This document shows positions 25,701-38,263 of a DNA stretch of 64,000 nucleotides, in pieces. The stretch covers positions 66,173 to 130,172 of the forward strand of contig JAJEKB010001475.1 in the NCBI GenBank assembly GCA_022393335.1, in the 5' to 3' direction. The number at the start of each line of letters is the position of its first letter. Positions within the stretch are counted from its first letter, which is position 1. The notes under the pieces were generated by a model that saw only the letters and a list, made by a program, of their open reading frames with translations, was not told the origin of the DNA and ran no database searches. Both the position numbers and the translations under genes were made by a program. Source of the stretch: Macrotrachela quadricornifera. Taxonomy: Eukaryota > Rotifera > Eurotatoria > Philodinida > Philodinidae.

Positions 25701-27305
25701 AACTTTTCATATGTCTATTGCTTAATTTTCATCAATTTAGCGTATACTGGAATCTGATTGGCAAGCACAAACAAACATACAAGCAAACAAACTTTTAAGG
25801 TTTTTATGGACTCTATAATCTTTTCTTTCAGCAAAAGAAATAAAATGTAATATTGTTCTATATGAAATATATTTAAATAAATATCATTTTTTTTATTAAT
25901 TCAATGTACACCTCTTAGCAATTTTATCCTTATAATTTCTTGTTATATTTAACTTATCTATTCTTAAGTCAATGCCAATTATAAAAATGACTTAAATGCT
26001 TTATTTTAGTGAAGCGTTTCATTGATTACATTTTATTTCTATAAACACTATATATCTTTTAGCATAATCAACTATCACTACAAATCATTTGGTTGATAAA
26101 ATAGTGCTTGACTAAATCATTTCTTTTTCGCCGTATGCGGTGAAAATACAATCGTATACCATCGTCAAAGAGAAAAGGGCGTTAAAAAATACGATCACTG
26201 TATTTTGTCGTATTTTTCGTTGTTTACGACGGTATACGACTGTATTTTCACCGCATACGACAAAAATATGGTCGTACACAACGTCGTGATTCTCGTCCTT
26301 GGTGGTTTTGGATCATATTAATTTGTACAATCGAGTATATTATATTCTAGATCAAGCTTTAAGTTGTTGGCAAAGAAAATTTAATAAATTGAAATCAGTA
26401 AAATATTCAGAAAATAACGAAAAAAAAAAGAAAGAAATAATTTAGTTGTAGATCATTTTGTTAATTAGGTCATTTGTAGTAATGGTTGGTTATAGTGAAA
26501 GACGTATAGTGTTTATCGAAGCAAATTGTAATCAATGATACATTAATGAAATAAAGACCTTGAGCCATCCATATAATTTGCCTTGACTGAAGTCAAGTAA
26601 ATTCAATATAAAAAAAAATGGTAGAGCGGAAAGACTTTTGCCTAAAAGTATATTTCATATTTCTATTAAAAAAAGTCCATAAATTTTCTTAATAAAATTC
26701 AAGTTAAGTCAGTTTATTAAACCTTGATTTATATGAAATATATTTGAATATCAAATACAGGAATATTTGTTTTATCAAACTAAATATAAATAATATTCAA
26801 ATAAATTTATTTTCTTCTATAAGAAATAAATTTTGTTGAATTATCTTTTGTAAATAAAGAAAAAAAAAAAAAGAAAAAAAAAGACATAAAGAGTAGAATA
26901 ATAGCGAGTTTAACAAAAGACAAGAAAGAAAGAAAAAAAATTCTTTGCGCGTCATGCATACACAAATATATTGTAGTTATTTTCTTTATCCTAGTACATA
27001 CGCGTAAAACAACGGACATTAGAATATAATAAAAAGAAAAACAAAACTAAGCAGATCTTCATTTGAGTAGAAAATAAAATACGTCAAATGTATGTGAGTT
27101 TTTTTTCCCTTTCTCATTATCTCAGTATAAACGACGTATCACAAAAGAAAAAAAATGATGAAAACAAACAAATAAAATGAACAGTTTTTACTGTTATGAG
27201 AGAAGATATGAGAAAACAGGAAAAAAAGAAAAAGAAACTATCAGTCAACGAATGTTATCGTAATCCTGAGAGATAATGATATGGAAAACAAACCCAAATT
27301 CAATA
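22766..27305. other. Long gene-poor intergenic region
   Basis: About 4.5 kb without conserved coding blocks, mostly A/T-rich with homopolymer runs near 26860-26885. It contains one small inverted repeat (26132-26261) and the tail of the duplicated sequence. ORFs of 62-70 codons here lack any recognisable content. Confidence 0.5.
26132..26261. repeat. Short foldback element
   Basis: CGTATGCGGTGAAAATACA (from 26132) is inverted as TGTATTTTCACCGCATACG (to 26260), and both are followed inward by CGTATACC/GGTATACG. An inner AAAAATACGA...TCGTATTTTT hairpin lies between. No TSD was defined. Confidence 0.6.
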
Positions 27306-30178
27306 TCAAGAAGACGATAATTTCTTTGTCATTTTAGAATTATGTTGATTTTGATAATTATTATTATTATTTTTATCATTTTGTTGTGTTTGTGTCGATC
27401 GTGGTGAAGAAACTCGAACAAATGGTGCCATTAAAAATAAAGCTAATAAAATACATATTAACCAATTTAATCCATAATAAAATAAGCGCCATATATGTTT
27501 AAATATATTCATATTATTTTTAATTTTAGTTTTTTTAACTGCCTTATGATAGATTTCATTTAATTGTTCACTAGCTGAATCCCATGAATGTTTTAATGCT
27601 TGTTGTCGAGCTTTCATTGATAAATAATTTCTATTTTTCATTGCAGAACGTACAGCATTTTCAGCTGAATCTATATCATCTGGTTTCCATAAATATCCAT
27701 GTTCACCATTAACAAAAAATTCTTTTAATTGTCCACCTTCAGCTGCAACAACAGGTGTACCACTAGCCATAGCTTCTAAATAAACTTGTCCAAATGTTTC
27801 ACTAACTGATGCATATATAAAATAATCAGCACTTGCATATGCACTTGCTAATTCTTCACCACCAAGATAACCAAAAAAATATACACGATCTTTAGGAAAT
27901 AATGGTTCTAATGTATTACGATATGGACCATCACCAATAATACATAAAAATGTTTGACTTGGAATACGTTCTAATAAAATTGATAAAAAATCAAAATTTT
28001 TTTCCGGTGATATTCGTCCAACACAAAGAAATAATGTTATTGAATCCATTTGTTCTTCAGTATAATTATTATATGTACCAAACATACGATAACGCATTGA
28101 ATGTGAACGTCTTGTTGGATTAAATAATTCTGAATCTACACCTGTTTTCCAAACAATAACTGGTTTTGGAACACCTGTATGTTCCATAAAATCAGCAAAA
28201 TCTTGACTAACAGTTAAATTTATTGCTGAATAAATTAAATGTTGTAAACGTATAAATTGATATATACGTCTTGTCATGGTGACAGCAAATGGTCGTATAT
28301 ATGTTGATAAATAAAAATCTATATTTGTATGTGATGACCAAACAATAGGTAAATTAAGTGATGTAGCAAATGCACCACATAACATTGCAGCAGGTGTTTG
28401 TTCAACAATATGAACAACATCGGGCGAAAATCGACGAACCGCTGAATATATTGTTGGCTAAAGAAATCAAAAGAGATTATATTTTATATTATAAAATAAA
28501 ACGAAAAATCTAAAAAAATAAGACATAATTCATTTATGTACAAAGACAAACAAATTGAATTTATCTTGAATAAATATTATTATCAAAACAATTATCAAAA
28601 TCGATATTTATTCATGTTTTTTTTCTGTATTTTGAATAATAAAAAGTTTCATAATAGTTTATTAGATAAAACTACAAATGCATTTGTTTCATAGATAAAT
28701 AAACTTTATTATTCATATTTTATTGACAAAACAACATCAATATTATTTTGTGAAATTTGACGGTCAATATAAATATTATTTCTTTTAAAGGTAATCCTTA
28801 ATGTCCTTTAATGTCTTCTTAGTAAATTCTTTACTCATTGACCTATATACTATTTACTTTTCTGAAGTCCTTCAATAAAATTTGTTATATTTAACTTTAA
28901 AAAAAAAAAAAGAATTAAAAGATTAAAAACATTATCGTTTTATGATTATATGCTCGTCTCCATTGTTTTTTTTTTCTTTTCATTGTATCATATTTTTCAA
29001 TCGATTATATAAAGAAAGAAAAAACCGCTGTATGTCATATTTCACGCATGTATGCACAAATAATATAAATGAATACGAATATATAGGATAAGACGTACTC
29101 ATTTATACTTACATTAGGAAAAAGAAATGGACATGCACAATCAATTTTATTTGTAAATTCTGTTGATGGTAGAATGGAAAATGTTACGTATTCTTCTAGT
29201 AATTCATTACCTTCAACCCATTTAATAGCATTCTAAATGAAAATAAGAAAATTTTAATTCATATTAAATTTAAAATAAAAAATGCAAATTTTATTGTTTT
29301 TTTTTTTATTTTGTAAATATTGAACTTACTGTACACCCAGTAATAACATGAATATGATGTCTTCGTTTAGCTAAACGTCTTATAATTTCTTTAAATCGAC
29401 GTGTTATACCACTTGTAAATGATGGAAAACTTTCAGCGAATAAAAGAATACGTAATGGTTCATCGTCATCATGATGAATAAAACCATTTGTATGAACTAT
29501 AAAAAAGAAAAAAAAATTCATGATTCTATTTATTCTTTTGTTTTTTATTAATCGTTATAAAGCTAATTAATTATTTAATATACCTCCGTTGGTGATCATT
29601 TGATATTATGAATAACTAGATGTGTGTATATCTCAAAACAAATGAAATTGCATGAATCAGTATAAAAAAAATACTATGAGACATTTCTTTCATTCGTCTC
29701 GTTTATATGTTCTTACGAAAAAGAAAGTATTCGAAACATAAAATCAATCTTTTTCTTCTTCGTTTTTTTTTCTCGTTCTTCTACCTTCGATAGTACATCA
29801 AACACTCCGTATAAAATATATGTATTACATCTTACGTATACGTTGTACAGCAACGAAGAAAGAAAAATTCGAATCAATACAATCATACGTTATATTAAAC
29901 TGAAATTATTATTATAATATATATGTATTTGTTTATTATTTGGTTTTGTTTTGTTTATTGAATTACTCACATTGATGGTAATGATTGATATCATTCGTTC
30001 GTTTCTCCACTACGTTAGATGTGGATGATTCTTGTGATGAAGTTATAGGTGATGGAAAAAAAGCTGCACCTAATGCTGCATAAGAACTTGTTGTAAAATT
30101 AAATTTCCACCAAGATGATGATGTTTCATATGGAGATGAAGAGGATGAGGACGTTGCAGTAGCAAATGAAGATAACAT
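27306..30178 (-). CDS. GT4-family glycosyltransferase, SQD2-like, with C-terminal membrane anchor
   Basis: Exons 30178-29971, 29496-29330, 29232-29113 and 28457-27306 give 548 residues. A Ser-rich N-terminal region is followed by a GT-B N-lobe (LRILLFAESFPSFTSGITRRF, HVITG, FSPDVVHIV, IVWSSHTNID) and a GT4 C-lobe: VWKTGVDSELFNP, VGRISPEKNFDFL, IIGDGPYRN, VYFFGYLGGEELASAYASAD and the donor-binding E-x7-E in ETFGQVYLEAMASGTPVVA. The order and wording match plant and bacterial SQD2 (sulfoquinovosyltransferase) and related GDP-mannose-type enzymes more than usual animal GT4s. A hydrophobic helix near residue 500 (LNWLICILLALFLMAPFV) and a polar tail follow. The acceptor is unknown; a membrane lipid is plausible. 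Confidence 0.85.
28458..29112 (-). other. 655-bp intron in the GT4 gene
   Basis: Bounded by GTAAGT (donor) and CTTTAG (acceptor) between FLFPN and PTIYSAV. It is ten times longer than neighbouring introns, A/T-rich, and shows no element with clear ends. Confidence 0.6.
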
Positions 30179-33100
30179 TGCATTATATTCTTTAGAAAAA
30201 AATATATATATATATTTATAAAAATGACCTAGACAAATAAATCATGATGAATCAGTGGTTTATGTCATTGAAAAAAAAAATCAAATCAATGGTTTCTTTT
30301 TTATTTATTATAATTTATTTTTATTATTTTCTTAAATTTATTTAAAAATAAAAAATAATTAACGAAAAAAAAATAATTTTTTTTAAATAAAAATTTACTT
30401 ACTTAATTGTATTTTTATTTCAATGTTATTAAATCATTCACTTTTTTATTTCTTCCTAGATGTCGGTATATAATAGTTTAAATGAATTATTAAATCTAAA
30501 AACGATGAAATGTAAATGAATACTAAAGAAAAGGAAAATTTTCTATGTTGGATGCAAGTATGTTGCATACACATGTAAAAAAACGCGAGGAAAAAGAAAT
30601 TTTGCAGTTACTACCGCAACTGCTGGTACCGTTTATTAGTCGGCAAAGAATACAACCACATGCCTCTCTCATCTTCATTTTCCCTTTTTTTTTTCCTTCC
30701 ATCTTTTCTTCTTGTCAGTACCAGATCTTCTTCGTTATGTATGCACTCATATTACATAGAATTGTTCGACTCTTTCTATTCTCAGAACAGACAGAAATCC
30801 AAGAAAAGAACGCAAAGAACAACAAAAAGAGAAAAAGGTCCATTTATTCAGAAAGAAGAAGAAGAAGAAGAAGAAGTAAAAAGAGCAAGAAAAAAAAGAA
30901 AAAAATAAATAGTATTGATAGTTTTATATGTTGTCGTCGATCAAATGTCAAATGTTGCGAGAAAGAAAAAATTCAGAGACAAAGAACTAGAGCATATACT
31001 TCTTTATAAACTAACCAATCTATAATTATCATCATTTATTTACAGATTCGAGATCCTTCGAATTCTTTTACTTATACTATTATTATTATTAATATCAGAT
31101 GAAAACTAATCTCAAATATAAATATTCTCTCTGATAAAATATGTTTATCATTTAAAGCTTTTATTTTTTACTTAAATCTAATAGAAAACATTCTCATAAT
31201 TTTATTCAATTATTAAGTATCGTAGACAACCTTAATGATAGATCATTGACCTTAGTTCAAGTATATATTATATCTCGATTTTGTCTAATATATTTTATTA
31301 CTTTTATTAATGACACATTCATGTTAAATGTTATATCATTAAAAAAAAGAAAAACTACAAAAACTATGAGACATATGAATAATATCATATAGGATATTCT
31401 CATATTTCTATCTAATATAAGATTTTATTTCATTTTTTTCATTATCAAGCTTAGATATAACGAAAAAGTAAATTGTACAAATATAGACAAATGGATTTGA
31501 TTATCAAATAATAATAATAACAACAATCTAATATAAGAAATGGTTTTATTTTAAAAATAAATTTTTTCATTAATACTATTTGTCAAAATTTTATTCAAAG
31601 TAAATTGATTTCTTTTTCTTTTTTTTTTTTGTTTCTTACAATATGAAATTTAATACCTGGGATAAGTTACAACGTTCTTTGAGTGCACGTTTATATATTT
31701 TCCAATAATGATGATCATGGACATTTTTTTTTCTTCTTCTTTTGCTCTTTTTATGACACATTCGGAATAAAAGCAGAAATAACAAAAAAAACGAGAATGC
31801 AAGAAAAAAAGAATGCGTCGGCAAAAAAAAAAGTAAACAATTGTATTTATAGTTTATATTAAAAGAATATAATCTTAGATACAAATTAATTTCTTAATAC
31901 CTATAATGTATACGAGTATTATAAAAAACATAATAAGAAATACATTATTACATAGCTAATCTCTTTTTTTTTTCTTTTGAAGTCGATCAAAGAAATATCT
32001 ATTCGTTTGTTCAAATAAATAATAATCAACTATGAGAATTCTAAAAAACGTCAAACTCAAGTTATAGTGAATAATGCACTCGCGTAAACAAATATATATA
32101 CAAGTATGACTTCCTCAATAAGGAAATAGAATGTGGTTTGTATGGAAAACAAATAAATCAATCGACTATTAACATTTATGAAATATGGTGACACAAAACA
32201 GATATTAAAAAATAGCAATAAAATTCCTTTTATGTTGGACTTTTTTTTTGTGTGTAGAAAATTCAACAATTTTAAATAGAATTTTTGTTTAATACTGAAA
32301 TTATCTGATATGTGATTTTATATACATGCTGATTGAATAAATTTGTGATAATAGATTAGCTTTTTTTTATTCTTCAATAAAGAATTCGATATATAAAAAA
32401 AGAAATGATCTTCACTCACATCTCGTCTATTTTAGCATACAAAATATATATGATCAAGAGAAAAAAAATCTAATATGAAATGAGTAAATAGAACGGATAC
32501 AATATAATTAATGTCAACTAGAGAATAACATGCAAATTGAATAGTAACCGATTTTTTTTTTCAAATAATATATTCATATTTTATTTTTATAAATGAATCA
32601 AAATTTAAATTGAATAAATAGAATTTATGTATTATAAAAATATTTGAAATTTCTATTTATAGTAAGAATAAATATTCTTATGATGAAATTTGATAGTATA
32701 TGTGGATAGTATTGATCTTTACTTTCTATTTTTAAACTATTATTCATATAACTATAGTAACTGATCTATATTCTATATTTATGATTCAATATAAATTATT
32801 TATCATGAATTTTTTTAAAACTCATTTACTTATAATAAATTTTAAAAGTCGGTATATTTATAGAATGTTTTATATCTCTAATGTTCTAAAAATAATTAAG
32901 TTCATTAAAATATCTTATTTTTCTTTTGATTATTAGAAACAAATATAGTATTCTTATATTAATTAAATATCTATTTGTCAATTATTATTTTATTCATTAT
33001 GATAGAGTGATAATGAATTATATTTTCCTATTTGATCTTTATTTATTGTCAAAAAACCTCAAGGGAATTTACAGGTGTTTGCAAAAAAAACTTGGAAAAA

Positions 33101-34118
33101 ATTATTTCTTTTTTTTATGTAACACTTATTTTTTGCTGTTAAAAATAATTACAAAATTAATCTTTACAGAGATGAATCATCGATAGTTATACGATATACT
33201 TATCATATAGACGTTTAACTTTTGTTTTTTTTTAAATACATATATATCAAATTATGACACTCTCTTGTTATTTAAAGGTATGTCATATCTCAACTTGCCG
33301 ATTTTGGAATGAAGGTGTATATAGTCTGCTAACATTATTCATTATGAAACAAATATTTCACTGAGCAGTATCTACATAGTACAATATCTATGAATTAAAA
33401 CAAACAAATTCATTTAAACATTGAGGCAGAAATCATTGATTAGTTGTACTAAATAAAAAAGGAAAAAAGAACTATGGAGTAATATATTAAACAAAACAGT
33501 AAAATAAAATTTAACGATCGTAATACATCATCACTTCAAGAATTTTATCGAAAAAAATATTCATCTGTTAAAACTCCGAAGAAAAGGAACGATATTCATA
33601 CGGGATGAATCTTCATTTCAACTTTTTCATAATACTATTCGTCATTAGTCAAAATATTCGAATGATGAATTTAAATTCATACTTGACATTTGGTCGATCA
33701 TATAACACATAGTTAAAAAAAACGAAGATGATGTTTGAAACCATCGAAAATTGGGTAATAGAAAAACAAAATATAGTTTCAATTAAATTCTTTAATAGAG
33801 TAATGACTATTATACTCTATCCCGATAAAACTAAAGAAGATAAAATCTATATGTATATTCTATTTATTTTAAGTTTCATAATATTTATTATAATTTTTTT
33901 ATATTGAACTAGTCTTGATAAAATTTGAAATAAATTATTTATGATAGATGTCGTTAGTCGTCATTATCTAAATTCAGAAGAGTAAATGATAAGGTTTAAT
34001 TGGTTGATATGTTTGACCGTTTGATCTGGCAGATAGGACTTGTTTGTCAACAACTGTTTGAAGGGTGTCGTACGTTTCTGATACAAAAATATCTTAATAA
34101 TAATATAAAAAAATTCTA
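30179..34118. other. Intergenic between divergent genes
   Basis: A/T-rich region with GA/AAG-rich low complexity near 30850-30905 that generates spurious Arg/Lys/Glu-rich ORFs. No conserved coding blocks or RNA genes were seen. It should include the promoters of the GT4 gene and the homeodomain-BRCT gene. Confidence 0.5.
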
Positions 34119-36005
34119 ATGGATCCTGAAATTGATGATGATGATCTTCGTTCATTATCTGAACGTCTTTTACCATTAGTATCAACATCATATATAAATA
34201 ATACATCTCGTAATAATCATAATCGTATTCGTTCATTAAAACCACAAAAAAATATTTCATTTAATAATGAAATATTTCATGAAGATATATCTCTACCAAC
34301 ATCAGCAAATACAGGTGATATTATACAAATGAGTGATGGTACAAGAAAAAAATATAATGGTTCATCATGGCGTCGTATGTGTTCAAAACCAAATTGTACT
34401 TATTATACTCAAAGTCAAGGTTTATGTAAACCACATTTAGCTGCATTAAAAAAACGTAAAATATCAAAAAATGATAATGATATATCATCAATAGATCATA
34501 TATTATCTGAACAAGAAGAACCTAAAAAAGGTCATATTATTACTTTACCAAATGGTATTAGAAAAAAATATGATGGACGACAATATCGACGTATTTGTGC
34601 TAAATCAAATTGTACGATAGTTGTACATGGAAGTCTTGAATATCAAAATGGGTAAATTATATAAATATAATATATAATTAAATATAATATTATATATTTT
34701 AGTTTATGTCCACATCATTATCATGAATATCGTGCTAAAACATTTGCTCAATCTTCACCTTCATATGAATTAGAACAGCAATCTATATCAAAATCTTTAA
34801 ATTTATCTACACAATCTGTGATTACATCACCATCATCATCATCATCACGTAAACGTCGTCGAGGAAATTCTCCATCATCTAATAATCAATTTCAATCATT
34901 AATATCTGATACAATAAATAAAATATCAGTACCAAAACCAAATCGTCGTTTATCAATAGCTGTTATACCAGCATCAGTTGATATTGAACATCCAAATAAA
35001 GGTGATATTATTCAAATGGAAAATGGTTCAAGAAAAAAATTTGATGGAGTAGTATGGCGTACAATTTGTTCTTTACCTGGATGTTTAATAGCAGCACAAC
35101 GAAATGAATTATGTCGAAAACATTTTATTAAACTTAATGGTAAACCTAATACAGCACCAACTATGGCTACAAATATTATTGGATCAGGAATGATAGTTAC
35201 ACCAAGAGCAAATAGTACTTCATCAATAGATGAAAGAATAGGTAATTGAAATATATTAAATATATGTTGAATATTCGATTCGTTGGTATCTGCTATGCTT
35301 AGAAGATAAAATATCTAGTCTATTTTACGAATACAATCTGAATTCAAAAGAAAATTAATCAGTTAATAATATTTCTTTATTAGTACTACGATTTCGTTTG
35401 TTTTTTTTTGTTACTTATAAATTCTCTTTAAAATTTTATTTCAGAATCTCGTAATACAAAAATAAAAAAAGATATTATTTCAAATATGAAAGATGAATCA
35501 ATAGATTATGATGATAATCATCAAGAAGAAACAAATATTGATAATACATCAAACAATTCTAATATTTCAAGTTTGTTTATTTATTAATTAATATTTTTTA
35601 TTTTTCTTAATAAATTATTTCTAGATGATGATACACATACGAAACAAGAAGAATCAGTACCAATCGATGAAGATAATTTCAATACACAAATAGATCATAC
35701 ATTAATTAATACACTTTCATCTAGTCGAGAAAAATTTCCCACAAGTATACAAAAAAAAAAATAAAATAAAATTTAAAAACTAAAAATATTCTTTATTTTA
35801 GCTCATTTAAAAAAATGGCTTCGAGAACATCGTAATCATCCATATCCAAGTAATCAAGAAAAAATTCAATTAGCTAAACAATCATTAATAACATATGATC
35901 AAGTAACAACATGGTTTAATAATGCACGAGCTATACTTCGACGACGTCAAGCTAAATTACGACATTCACTAGATATTATTGAAGATAATAATAACCATAA
36001 TAATA

Positions 36006-36037
<32 letters not shown>

Positions 36038-38263
36038 GACAAATATTCTGAATCTTCTAAAAGTAGAAAAAAAATAAAAACAAAATTTGATTTAAAAGAA
36101 AAAAAGAAATTATTTTATTTTAGATAATCGTTTATTACCGTTATTTAATGGCGTATGTTGTCGTTCAATAGGTATACAATGTAATCCTTCAACAGCTGAT
36201 CAAACAACATTAACATCAACAAAAATATCTGTTATGACAGATGATGAATTAACATTAGATCGTACAATAAAAATTTTAACACCATCAAAACGAATATTAA
36301 CAAAAACTAATCTTAAAAGAAATGGTAGTCAAGAATTTTTATTAAATGGAATTAAAATTGAAGATGATAATGAAAGCGAAAAACAAATTATTATTACAAG
36401 TACTTGTCTTGATGATGATCAAATGGTAAAATAAAACAATTCTTTGTAAATAGATAAATCGATCAAGCAAAAAAAAAAGATTTAGAAACCAAAACCCTGT
36501 CTAAGATTTTTACACTCTTTATGATAGTATTAAAATCGAAAAAAAAACTAAAGTCAAATTCAAGTCCCTCATCCTCGGTTACCTTTGGGTAAAAAAAAAC
36601 GTTTTAATCTAATCGATAATAATAATAGTAAAATTCTTTATGTAATGTTTGATATGTGAAGAAGTATCAACGATAGATACCGATCGTTTTGTTTGTCCAG
36701 TTCGAAATGAAGTACATACTATATAGAGAACGTGAATTCAAATACTGCTATAAAATAAAAAAGAATCGAGTAAACAGAACATTTTATATATTAAAAAATG
36801 GAGAGTTATTTTCCATTTTCTTAAGGCTTTCTGAAGGTCTAAGTTTTATGCAAAAAAAATCTATAGAATCGCTCTTGATTCTTTAACATGATACATTCGA
36901 TTGAATTATACTATTCGTATTTAAATTGTTGATACATCTGTACATCTAATACGATCAGTATAACTTAAATTTTAACAGAAAAGATTTCATCTTATCAATA
37001 GTTATCGTTTGTATTCTTTTGTAAAACACAATTAAAAAGAAATGTTGAAATATGTAGGAGTAGAGATTTTGATTCTTTTTCAAATCAGAACCCGTCAGGT
37101 TTGAATATTAGTCTAAAGATTTTTAATCTGACAGACTGTTTTTTTAGAAAAGCTGATTATAACTTGACTGTGTCAAGATTACTATCAAGATTATCTGTGA
37201 AATAGATAGAGGATGGCACTTATCCAAATAAATAAGCAACAAAACGAATGTTTGCATTTTCGGTGCAATTATCAGGTCAAAAATAAAAACTTCCATCGAA
37301 AGTACTAAAAGTACAATTCAAAATCTTGAATTCATTTTAACAAAGTCCTCTCATTACAGACTATGAGAGATGCATTAGTTAACTTCCTTATTTACAATAT
37401 GAGCATCTCTCTCTCTCTCATGTTTCACTATGTAATCTCTTAGGATTTGCACAAATATATTTTTTTTCATTTAATAATTTAAATTATGAAAATAAATATC
37501 TTTTGTTTTTTATTTATACTTTAGGATCGTTTAAAAGAATTTTGCTCAAAATTTCATATTGAATTATCAAATATTGTTGAAGAACGTACAACACATTTAA
37601 TAACTGATGAAGAAGAAGGTGAAACACTTGTATGTCCATTATCAAAAAAAGTTATACAAGCTGTTGCACGTCATATGTATATTGTAACATATCGTTGGAT
37701 TGATGCTTGTTTAAATGCAAATCGTTTAATAAATGAAAAATCATATGAAATTCAAGGAGATTTAACACTTTCATCTGATCATAATGGTTTAGTATTTAAT
37801 AAAAAAATATAAATATTATTTTTATTATTATTATTATTATTTTTAAGGTATGCAACGAAGTCGTCAGAGTGTATTACCAGATAATTTACCAAAAAATTTT
37901 TTACTTGAGAATTTTTCTATTATGTTAAAATGTAATGGTTGTCAAGAAATGATGAATAACGATGAATTAATTGAATTAGTTCAATTATCTGGTGCTAAAC
38001 TTACAACTGATTCACATTTTTCACGTTTACAAACAGATATAATACGTATTGTTCTATGTGAAAAAGAATATTTAATTAATCGACGTGAAATGTATGAAAA
38101 ATGTATTCATGCTGGTATTCATTTTCTTACACCAGAATGGTAAAAAACAAAATATATATATATGATTTTGATTTTTTTTTATTTATTTATTTAAAATAGG
38201 TTTCTTGAATCACTTGTTCAATATCGTATTCAACCATTTCAAGAATATCAAATATCACCTTAA
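34119..38263 (+). CDS. Cys/His-repeat + TALE-like homeodomain + BRCA1/BARD1-type tandem BRCT protein
   Basis: Nine exons (34119-34651, 34703-35241, 35445-35570, 35625-35744, 35802-36062, 36124-36425, 37525-37786, 37848-38139, 38200-38263) total 2499 nt, 832 residues, all GT-AG and in frame. Residues ~66-106, ~138-183 and ~277-318 are three copies of a basic module (G-x-I-I...G-x-R-K-K-[YF]-[DN]-G) ending in C-x4-C-x(9-14)-C-x2-H, probably Zn-binding. An NLS-like KRRR is near 228. Residues ~433-492 are a homeodomain with the TALE PYP insertion (WLREHRNHPYP) and WFNNAR. An Asp run follows. Residues ~608-832 are two BRCT repeats: TTHLIT, VTYRWIDACL, YEIQGDL, the linker NGMQRSRQS (BRCA1 GPKRARES, BARD1 GPRRSRLN) and PEWFLESLVQY. 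No RING is seen. A nuclear, DNA- and phosphopeptide-binding role is inferred. Confidence 0.72.
36426..37524 (+). other. 1.1-kb intron inside BRCT repeat 1
   Basis: A GTAAAA donor after ...CLDDDQM and a TTTAG acceptor before DRLKEFCSKFHI, phase 0. The joined peptide aligns without gaps to the first BRCT helix of BRCA1 (LTPEEFMLVYKFARKHHI), so the exons belong together. The intron interior shows no gene; a (CT)n tract lies at about 37410-37420. Confidence 0.65.

Noticed and set aside
30545..31009. 154-codon ORF rich in Arg, Lys and Ser
   Set aside because: Produced by a GAA/AAG-rich low-complexity tract; overlapping frames are equally open and no domain is visible.
33964..34260. 98-codon minus-strand ORF over the start of the homeodomain-BRCT gene
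   Set aside because: Antisense shadow of exon 1, with Tyr/Met/Asp runs arising from ATC/ATG repeats.
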